From Fibrobacteraceae bacterium (GTDB lineage: Bacteria > Fibrobacterota > Fibrobacteria > Fibrobacterales > Fibrobacteraceae), in contig JABUUT010000058.1 of NCBI GenBank assembly GCA_021443045.1, forward strand, positions 1 through 9,434: a stretch of DNA of 9,434 nt. Reading direction: 5' to 3'. Numbering within the stretch: the first letter of the stretch is position 1; each line of letters begins with the position of its first letter. Positions 1-5,463 of this stretch are shown here, in pieces. A model generated the notes under the pieces. The model saw nothing but the letters and a program-made list of their open reading frames with translations, had not been told where the DNA came from and searched no databases. Made by a program: the position numbers and the translations under genes.

Positions 1-77
1 TGCGAGATAACAAACTGGATAGTTTCTTGTTGAGCGGGGCAGTGCCGTGGTGCGACACAGAAGTTAAATGCGGTAAA

Positions 78-162
78 CGGTTATCAGTTATCGGTTGTCA
101 GTAATTAGTATTTATATGGACATTCTACTGGATCCTTCATGGGCTAGGCCGTTCAGGATGAC
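78..162 (+). repeat. Composite intergenic repeat, copy 1 (heptamer array plus palindrome)
   Basis: Positions 78-105 hold four 7-bp units, CGGTTAT, CAGTTAT, CGGTTGT and CAGTAAT. Degenerate units flank them at 71-77 and 106-112. After a 15-nt AT-rich spacer (106-120) comes a 42-bp segment (121-162) that begins CATTCT and ends CAGGATGAC. Its edges are imperfect inverted repeats (CATTCT at 121-126 against AGGATG at 155-160), and inside it ATCCT (132-136) faces AGGAT (155-159). The same arrangement, with the same 85-bp length and 17 identical starting bases (78-94), recurs at 4644-4728. It lies downstream of the topB stop codon. Its role is unknown; a repetitive palindromic element or a weak transcript end are both possible. 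Confidence 0.65.
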
Positions 163-209
163 AAGGTTAAAAAATAATTTGTAATCGAAAATGCCTCAAT
201 CTTTGGATT

Positions 210-3068
210 TTAGCTATTGATTATCTCTACAGTTAATTTGTTGAAGGCAAGCTTACCGTCTTCGCGTATTTTAAGGGCGGCCCGGAAAAGGGTGTCGTTC
301 TTTTGGAAGGCTTCCAGAATGGGGGTGGATTTTTGGGTTAGCAGTGTTTCCACTTCGTCGTCGTAGAATTTTCGGTTGTAAAAAACTTGAGGTATTCCGA
401 AGTTGCATTGGGTATTCATGCAGATGAAAGCGGAAAGGTTTTTGCCCTGGTTGTCGTGGCCTTCGCGAAAGCGCAGCTGGTCGCCACAAAGGGGGCAGGG
501 GAGGTTTCGGCGTTGGAATTCAAACTGGGTGCGGCCTTTTTCGCTCCACTTGAGGCTTGCGGCAAAGGTATTGCCGTTTTTGCTTTTAAAGTCTCTTATG
601 AGGGGTGTTTTTCCGCTGGTAAAGAGAGCTTCGATTTCAGATGGGGTTAGGGTGTGGCTGGCAATTGTTTTGAATAAAGTAAAACTGCAGGAGGCTCCGA
701 CTGTGGCATCCAGGTTGTCTTTTGGATTGTTGCCTGGAACGGCTGCCACGGCGGTGCAGAACAGGGCATTCTTATTTTCTTCTAAGGAATTTCCGCAGAG
801 GGGGCACTTGTAATCGGTTTTGGTACCGTGGAATTTGCCATCGTTTTCGAATTTGAATTCAATGGAATAGTCGTCTTTAAGTTGCAGCTTGGCACTAAAA
901 CTTTTTCCAGATTTTTTGCTGACAAAACCGTCTAGAACTGGTGTTTCCCGAGTGGAGAGCAGGTTTTGCATTTCGCTGTGGCTTAAGGTGCGGCCTGCAA
1001 TGGTATGCCCTATTTTAAGGCCGCACTCCTGATTTTTACACACATAACCCCAGGGGGTAATTTCGAGGGGTTGGCTGCATTTGGGGCATTGGAGTGCTTC
1101 GGTCACGGTTTCCCGCTCAAATTGGCTTGCGTATTTTTCGTGGAGGTGTTTGAAAAGTTCCTTCACATATTCCACAATGCCGTTTCGGAATTCAACAGGG
1201 GGCAGATTCCCCTTTTCTACCTGGGAAAGTTTGTATTCCCATTCACCGGTCATTTCTGGTGATTTTACTTTGTCGTCCATAAGGGCAATCACTTCACGGC
1301 CCCGGGGGGTGCTTACCAGGTAGTTTTTCTGGGCTTCGATAAAGCCACGCTTTTTAAGGGTTTCGATAATGCCAGCCTGGGTGGCTGGGGTGCCTAGGCC
1401 CCGGTCTTTCATGGCTTCGGCAAGTTCCTCGTTCTCAATTTGCTTGCCCGCCGTTTTCATGGCTGCAAGGAGGGTGGCCTCGGTGTAGTATTTGGGCTTG
1501 CTCTTCTTCTTTTTTTGAAGCTCCATGGAGTCGAAGGGGGCGGCGTCTCCCACATTCCACTGGGGGAACGTATCCACAACATTTGTGATTTCATCGGAGT
1601 TCCCGCTGTCACCGACTGCGTCGCTCACTTCATCGGTGTCGGTTTTCTTTTTTGCCTTTCGTCTTTCGTCTTTCGTTTTTTCTTTGACCAATGCCTTGAA
1701 GCCAAGATCTTCGTTCTGTTTGAGCTTGAGGCGGAAAGTTTCTGGCTTTATTTCGGGCCTTGTTTCGGTTGAGCTTGCTTCGGGGCTTTTCAGCATCACT
1801 TCCATTTCGTTCCACAGGTAGGGCCTAAGCCAGGCTTGTACAAAGCGTTCCTTGGCCAGATTGTAGATGTTTTCTTCCATCTCGGGCAGGTTGCTTGGCT
1901 GTTCGCCGGTGGGGATAATGGCAAAGTGGTCGGTGACTTTGCTGGAGTTGATGAATACGAAGTTTTCTTCCATACCTCGCATTATTTTTTTTTGCTCTGG
2001 TGTAGAAAGACGAGCGGCCAGGTTGTAGGCTTCCTGCTTCATGGTGTCGGGCAGGTAGGCCGAATCGGTGCGGGGGTAGGTGAGGAGCTTTTTTTCGTAA
2101 AGATTCTGGGCACAGTCCAGAATTTGCTGGGCACTGTACTTAAAACGCTTGTTGCCTTCTTTTTGTAGTTCTGTAAGGTCAAAGGGCTTTTGGGGGAATT
2201 GTTTTTTTTGCTGAACGTCAATGGAGGTAATGATGGTGGTTGCTGGGGCGGAGCATTTGGCAATCACGGTCTTGGCGGGTTCCTCTTTTTCAAAAACCGC
2301 CACCTTCATCGTGGGAACATCTTTTGTCTCTTTTTTCTCGTCCTTTATTTTTTCTTCTGGCCGTAAAAGTTGTGCCTGGTAGCCCTTCCATGTTCCTACG
2401 ACGCTGTAGTAGAACAGTTCCTTGAACTGTTCCACTATGGTGTCCCTCTCCACAATCAGGTTTAGCGTGGGGGTCTGCACCCGACCTACCGAAATCATCT
2501 TTCCACGGCCTGCTGTAAGGGTGTAGGCTCGGGTGGCATTGAGGCCCACCATCCAGTCTGCCCGTTGGCGCAGCCTGGCTGCATAGCTCAAGTTCAACCG
2601 TTCCGAGGCATCTTCCAGATTTTTCCAGGCCTTATCTAAATCTTTGGCCACATAGCTGTTCACCCAAAGTCGCTTAATCTGTTTCTTCTTAAAATCCGGG
2701 GTGTAGTCCAGAATCAAATCGAAAATCAGATTTCCTTCGCGGCCCGCATCGGCTCCGTTCACCAGCACATCGGCCTCGTTCATCATCTGCCGCACCACGT
2801 TCAGCTGCTTTTTGGTGCTTTCAATTTCCATAAGGCGGAATTTTTCGGGCAAAAGAGGCAAATTACCAAGCCTCCAGCCTCCTTCAAAGCCTGGGTAGGC
2901 ATCCAAGGGCGCCAGTGTAATCAAGTGGCCCACGCACCAGGTAATGCAGTGGTTCTTTCCTATGAGGCAACCTTCTCCCTGGGAAAATTTCTCACCTTCC
3001 AAGCGTTCTAGCATGGGTCTGTAATGCTGGTTTGCAACGGAGGGTTTTTCTGCCACTAAGAGAATCAT
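210..3068 (-). CDS. topB: DNA topoisomerase III (type IA) with three C-terminal zinc-ribbon repeats
   Basis: Type IA topoisomerases cut one DNA strand through a 5'-phosphotyrosine link, relaxing negative supercoils and decatenating replication intermediates with magnesium as cofactor. Visible marks: N-terminal TOPRIM domain with AEKPSVA (Glu7) and GADAGREG (Asp107, Glu111); SVGRVQTPTL; and the active-site motif LTYPRTDS with catalytic Tyr331. The C-terminal third has three zinc ribbons starting at Cys661, Cys755 and Cys858, each followed by a segment resembling the topoisomerase C-terminal repeat (Toprim_Crpt). At 952 residues it is far longer than E. coli TopB (about 650). The extra length lies in these repeats and in charged inserts near residues 240-265 and 450-520. 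I chose ATG at 3068, giving MILLVAEKPSVA as in the family; a TTG three codons upstream (3077) is less likely. No clear Shine-Dalgarno sequence precedes either start. Family assignment is very secure. Confidence 0.97.
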   Translation of the reverse strand: MILLVAEKPSVANQHYRPMLERLEGEKFSQGEGCLIGKNHCITWCVGHLITLAPLDAYPGFEGGWRLGNLPLLPEKFRLMEIESTKKQLNVVRQMMNEADVLVNGADAGREGNLIFDLILDYTPDFKKKQIKRLWVNSYVAKDLDKAWKNLEDASERLNLSYAARLRQRADWMVGLNATRAYTLTAGRGKMISVGRVQTPTLNLIVERDTIVEQFKELFYYSVVGTWKGYQAQLLRPEEKIKDEKKETKDVPTMKVAVFEKEEPAKTVIAKCSAPATTIITSIDVQQKKQFPQKPFDLTELQKEGNKRFKYSAQQILDCAQNLYEKKLLTYPRTDSAYLPDTMKQEAYNLAARLSTPEQKKIMRGMEENFVFINSSKVTDHFAIIPTGEQPSNLPEMEENIYNLAKERFVQAWLRPYLWNEMEVMLKSPEASSTETRPEIKPETFRLKLKQNEDLGFKALVKEKTKDERRKAKKKTDTDEVSDAVGDSGNSDEITNVVDTFPQWNVGDAAPFDSMELQKKKKSKPKYYTEATLLAAMKTAGKQIENEELAEAMKDRGLGTPATQAGIIETLKKRGFIEAQKNYLVSTPRGREVIALMDDKVKSPEMTGEWEYKLSQVEKGNLPPVEFRNGIVEYVKELFKHLHEKYASQFERETVTEALQCPKCSQPLEITPWGYVCKNQECGLKIGHTIAGRTLSHSEMQNLLSTRETPVLDGFVSKKSGKSFSAKLQLKDDYSIEFKFENDGKFHGTKTDYKCPLCGNSLEENKNALFCTAVAAVPGNNPKDNLDATVGASCSFTLFKTIASHTLTPSEIEALFTSGKTPLIRDFKSKNGNTFAASLKWSEKGRTQFEFQRRNLPCPLCGDQLRFREGHDNQGKNLSAFICMNTQCNFGIPQVFYNRKFYDDEVETLLTQKSTPILEAFQKNDTLFRAALKIREDGKLAFNKLTVEIINS
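1656..1676 (-). repeat. Three perfect tandem heptamers inside topB
   Basis: The plus strand reads CTTTCGT three times without a mismatch (ACGAAAG on the coding strand). It lies in the charged linker of topB and encodes TKDERRK. The unit is not a multiple of three, so gain or loss of one copy would shift the topB reading frame before the zinc-ribbon region. Confidence 0.85.
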
Positions 3069-3082
3069 GATTTGCAAATTAG

Positions 3083-3112
3083 AATTTTTATAGAAGAGCT
3101 CCTCTAAAAATT
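3083..3112. promoter_or_regulatory. Inverted repeat just upstream of topB
   Basis: Perfect 8-bp arms AATTTTTA (3083-3090) and TAAAAATT (3105-3112) flank a centre containing the palindrome GAGCTC (3096-3101). It begins 15 bp upstream of the topB ATG, so it could be an operator or a hairpin in the leader mRNA. The flanking DNA is very AT-rich, so chance is a real alternative. No protein can be named as its ligand. Confidence 0.35.
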
Positions 3113-3211
3113 ACTTTGGTTAAATTGAAAAGGCTGCCATAAAAAATTTTTCCCAAGGAACATAAGCAAAATTTTATTTTTCTTACTTGGCAAAATGTAA
3201 ATTCACTTTTT

Positions 3212-3233
3212 ACATGTGAGAACCATCACATTT
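3212..3233. promoter_or_regulatory. Crp/Fnr-family operator, TGTGA-N6-TCACA
   Basis: TGTGA at 3215-3219 and TCACA at 3226-3230 are separated by exactly six bases (GAACCA), which is the full core consensus of the E. coli Crp site. The right flank continues TTT and the left flank starts ACA, extending similarity to the 22-bp consensus. The centre is at 3222.5. It lies 41.5 bp upstream of 3264, the class II Crp activator position for a plus-strand start near the first hairpin. It is about 154 bp upstream of the topB ATG, so control of topB is also possible. The sequence match is seen; binding by a Crp-family protein of this host is inferred. Confidence 0.55.
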
Positions 3234-3257
3234 AAAAAAATTGTTCTATCTTTAAAT
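3229..3257 (+). promoter_or_regulatory. Candidate plus-strand promoter for the small RNA
   Basis: A -10-like TTAAAT at 3252-3257 (4 of 6 bases of TATAAT) lies 4-7 bp before the first hairpin, which starts at 3261. The -35 position 17 bp upstream (3229-3234, ACATTT) is poor and overlaps the right half of the Crp-like palindrome. That is expected for an activator-dependent class II promoter. The match is weak and the promoter consensus of this host is unknown to me. Confidence 0.3.
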
Positions 3258-3260
3258 TCA

Positions 3261-3326
3261 GCAACGTGAGGACCTTGGGTCGATCGTTGCAAACGAGCTC
3301 TTGTCACCCCGGCAAGAGCTTTTTTT
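3261..3326 (+). ncRNA. Candidate small RNA of about 65 nt with two hairpins
   Basis: Hairpin 1 has outer arms GCAACG (3261-3266) and CGTTGC (3285-3290) and an inner stem GACC (3271-3274) with GGTC (3278-3281) closing a TTG loop. Four bases later comes hairpin 2, an intrinsic terminator with an ACCCC loop. A Crp-like operator and a -10-like element precede the structure at suitable distances. No plus-strand open reading frame of useful length lies between 3078 and 3320: ATGs at 3195 and 3214 are each followed at once by a stop codon. I do not recognise a known RNA family. The C-rich loop could pair with G-rich mRNA sites, which is speculative. Alternatives are a 3'-end structure of the spmAB mRNA on the other strand, or a terminator blocking antisense transcription into spmAB. 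Confidence 0.42.
3296..3326 (+). terminator. Intrinsic terminator, plus strand
   Basis: AGCTCTTG (3296-3303) pairs perfectly with CAAGAGCT (3313-3320). Two more pairs (T-G and C-G) close a five-base ACCCC loop (3306-3310). An uninterrupted T run from 3320 to 3326 follows, so the orientation is plus strand. On the minus strand the hairpin is followed only by CGTTTGC, a poor terminator for spmAB. The T run overlaps the spmAB stop codon (TAA complement at 3325-3327). Confidence 0.75.
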
Positions 3327-4602
3327 ATGCTGGAGGAAAGAACAAATAGGCTATGGAAATGGCGGCAACGATTCCTACAAAGTCTGCAATAAGGGCGCAC
3401 AACACGGAGTGGCGCGTTTTACGCACCCCTACAGACCCAAAGTATACGGCTATAATGTAGAATGTCGTGTCGGCGGCTCCTTGGAACATGCAACTGAGTC
3501 TTCCTGCAAAACTATCTGGGCCCAGTGTTTTCATGGCATCGATCATCATTCCTCGAGCACCGCTTCCCGAAAGAGGTTTCATAATGGCTGTGGGGAGAGC
3601 TGGAACCACGTCGTTTCCTATTCCAAACAAACTAAGCCCATAACTCACACCGTTCATTACCAAATCCATGGCTCCACTGGCCCTGAATACGGCCACGCCA
3701 ACAAGAATGGCCACCAGGTAGGGAATAACCATTACTGCAGTGTGAAATCCTTCCTTGGCTCCTTCAACAAAGGCTTCGTAGGCCCGAACTTTTTTATAGC
3801 AGGCCAAGGCGAGAAAAGTAACAATAATGCCAAAGAGTATAAGCCCGCTTACCAAAAGGCTGGTGGTACCCAAAGCCTCGGCGGTAAGGCGGGAAAAATA
3901 GGCGAGGGTTGCAAAAACAACGGCGCAGAGCCCTGCTATCCAAGCTATGGTCACAGGGTCACGGAGTTTTACCTTTTGAAAAAAACTTACGGCAATAAGG
4001 CCTGCCAGGGTGCTAAAAAATGTGGCTAAAAGAATGGGTAAAAAAACGTCGGAAGGGTTGGCGGCACCCATTTGGGCGCGGTAGGTCATTATGCTTACGG
4101 GTATAAGGGTGAGGCCGCTGGCATTGAGCACTAAAAATAGAATTTGGGAATCGCTGGCCACTTCCTTGTCTGTGTTTGGGTTTAGCTCCTGAAGTTCCTT
4201 CATGGCTTTTAAACCCATTGGCGTTGCGGCGTTGTCCAGCCCCAGCATGTTGGCGCTGATGTTCATGAGCATAGTGCCAATTACAGGGTGGTTCTTTGGA
4301 ATTTCAGGAAACAGTCTGGAAAACAGAGGAGAAACAACCTTGGCCAAAATCTGCACGGCGCCAGCTTTTTCGCCAATTTTTAGAATTCCAAGCCACAGGG
4401 AGAGTATGCCGGTGAGGCCCAGGGCAATTTCAAAGGCTGTCTTGGACATGTCAAAGGCACCCAAAATAGTTTTGTTAAAAATTTCGGCATCGCCAAAACC
4501 AATCCACTGCACAAGGCAGGCGATAAACGCCCCAAAAAAGAAAATCAGCCAAATAACATTGAGAACCATAACCAAAATATATAAAAGTATAACCAGCTGC
4601 AT
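3325..4602 (-). CDS. spmAB: SpmA-SpmB fusion, nucleoside-recognition (Gate) domain membrane protein
   Basis: This 425-residue integral membrane protein joins homologues of B. subtilis spore maturation proteins SpmA (about 1-205) and SpmB (about 270-425), which are separate genes there. The family has Gate/nucleoside-recognition domains. In Bacillus the pair is needed for spore core dehydration; in non-spore-formers the substrate is unknown. Signatures seen: NMLGLDNAATPMGLKAM (118-134), PTAIMKPLSGSGARGM (337-352) and GPDSFAGRLS followed by QGAADTTFY (361-382). Many hydrophobic helices are evident. ATG at 4602 is the longest start. Met12 (4569) begins MVLNVIW, close to my recollection of the Bacillus SpmA start, and AT-rich TATACTTTTATATATT between the two could be a promoter. 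Neither start has a good ribosome binding site. No spore genes are nearby, so a general transport or envelope role is inferred. Confidence 0.93.
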   Translation of the reverse strand: MQLVILLYILVMVLNVIWLIFFFGAFIACLVQWIGFGDAEIFNKTILGAFDMSKTAFEIALGLTGILSLWLGILKIGEKAGAVQILAKVVSPLFSRLFPEIPKNHPVIGTMLMNISANMLGLDNAATPMGLKAMKELQELNPNTDKEVASDSQILFLVLNASGLTLIPVSIMTYRAQMGAANPSDVFLPILLATFFSTLAGLIAVSFFQKVKLRDPVTIAWIAGLCAVVFATLAYFSRLTAEALGTTSLLVSGLILFGIIVTFLALACYKKVRAYEAFVEGAKEGFHTAVMVIPYLVAILVGVAVFRASGAMDLVMNGVSYGLSLFGIGNDVVPALPTAIMKPLSGSGARGMMIDAMKTLGPDSFAGRLSCMFQGAADTTFYIIAVYFGSVGVRKTRHSVLCALIADFVGIVAAISIAYLFFPPA

Positions 4603-4643
4603 AACAATGTGTGTGGTAAGACAGGGTTTTAATACAATGTATT

Positions 4644-4728
4644 CGGTTATCAGTTATCGGTATTCAGTTATAAAATTATAGATTAACATTCTTTAGATTC
4701 TATTGGTCGTTCCGCCCTCCAGAATGAC
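4644..4728 (+). repeat. Composite intergenic repeat, copy 2 (heptamer array plus palindrome)
   Basis: CGGTTAT, CAGTTAT, CGGTATT and CAGTTAT occupy 4644-4671. A 15-nt AT-rich spacer follows, then a 42-bp element (4687-4728) running from CATTCT to CAGAATGAC. Its edges CATTCT (4687-4692) and AGAATG (4721-4726) are perfect inverted repeats. A second hairpin, GGTCGTTC (4705-4712) with GAATGACC (4722-4729), contains one G-T pair. By my hand alignment, copies 1 and 2 agree at about 56 of 85 positions without any gap, best at the heptamers and at the palindrome edges. It lies between yfcE and spmAB, 42 bp upstream of the longest spmAB start, so it is probably in or near the spmAB promoter region. The remaining bases to 4811 show only a small AGCTT-ACC-AAGCT inverted repeat (4748-4760) and a GGGATCCC palindrome (4795-4802). 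Confidence 0.65.
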
Positions 4729-4811
4729 CCGGCTGGATACCATTCACAGCTTACCAAGCTCTAATAAATGCTTCTTTTGCCACAGTTTTTTTGGGGATCC
4801 CTCAAGTCTTT

Positions 4812-5405
4812 TTAAAGAACCTTTTCCCCGGTTTCCATGTGGTAAATGGTAAAAGTCGGGAAGGTGCCGTCACCTTTGGTGCCACAGTTTTCGCTATCGT
4901 AAATAGCGAAGGTTGGGGGGTGGGGTAAAAATCCCTGCCCTGTGACCTCGAACCCCTTTGGCAAACTGGTGGAACCTGGGTTGCACATTACCACGCCCTG
5001 GTTGTTCTTTTTTACCAGATAGTTGTGGGTGTGGCCAAACATGTAGATGTCAGCCATTTGGGGCTTCATGAGCTCTGGCTCAAAGATGTGGCCGTGGGAA
5101 AGAAACACCTTAAAGCCCTTGTCCTCTACTACCCGATATTCATCGGCAATTTCAAATTCCAGCAGCATCAGGTCTACTTCGGCATCACAGTTCCCCCGCA
5201 CCGCTGTAATGTAGTCCTTGTGCTTATTCAATTCATCCACAACGCCCATGGGGCCGTGGCCTGTAGGCAGCGGGTTGCGGGGGCCATGGTAGAGAATGTC
5301 GCCAAGAAGGAATATGCGGTTGCAATGGAATTTTTCAAAATGTTCCATACACTTTTTTGCTGCGATGCCGGAACCATGAATGTCTGAAATTACAAGAGCT
5401 TTCAT
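4812..5405 (-). CDS. yfcE: Metallophosphoesterase, YfcE/MJ0936 family
   Basis: Calcineurin-like phosphodiesterase of the YfcE family. Characterised members are manganese-dependent cytoplasmic phosphodiesterases active on model substrates, with the physiological substrate unclear. All metal-ligand motifs are present in order: SDIHG (Asp8, His10), GD (Asp36), GNCD (Asn72), SHGH (His104), GHTH (His125, His127) and NPGS (142-145). At 197 residues it is slightly longer than E. coli YfcE (184). The extra length is near the C-terminus, where PTFAIYDSE is followed by PTFTIYHME, as if one strand were duplicated. The start is ATG at 5405, giving MKALVISDIHG as in the family, with no obvious Shine-Dalgarno sequence. 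It begins 58 bp after the lipoprotein gene with no terminator between, suggesting co-transcription. Confidence 0.95.
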   Translation of the reverse strand: MKALVISDIHGSGIAAKKCMEHFEKFHCNRIFLLGDILYHGPRNPLPTGHGPMGVVDELNKHKDYITAVRGNCDAEVDLMLLEFEIADEYRVVEDKGFKVFLSHGHIFEPELMKPQMADIYMFGHTHNYLVKKNNQGVVMCNPGSTSLPKGFEVTGQGFLPHPPTFAIYDSENCGTKGDGTFPTFTIYHMETGEKVL

Positions 5406-5463
5406 TTTAACAACTTCATAAAATCTTTTGGGCTTATTACAATGGGATTTGTGGAATTACTTT

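Noticed and set aside
53..67. ACACAGAAGTTAA resembles a conserved part of 5S rRNA
   Set aside because: The match is about 13 bases; the flanking sequence does not follow 5S rRNA and the right side enters the repeat. Treated as coincidence.
3..104. Open plus-strand frame ending in TAA at 104, possibly the tail of an upstream gene
   Set aside because: Thirty-three codons without a stop is expected by chance fairly often, no family motif is seen, and the end runs through the heptamer array. More upstream sequence is needed to judge it.
78..162. CRISPR array
   Set aside because: The units are seven bases, tandem and without spacers, and no cas gene is present.
3295..3326. Hairpin read as the terminator of spmAB on the minus strand
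   Set aside because: The T run is on the plus-strand 3' side; on the minus strand the stem is followed by CGTTTGC only. It may still protect the 3' end of the spmAB mRNA.
3301..4029. Plus-strand open frame of 242 codons opposite spmAB
   Set aside because: It starts inside the terminator hairpin, its product has no recognisable domain, and the minus strand holds a clear SpmAB protein. It is a shadow frame.
4795..4802. GGGATCCC palindrome after yfcE as a terminator or operator
   Set aside because: Too short, no T run on the 3' side of the minus strand, and common by chance.
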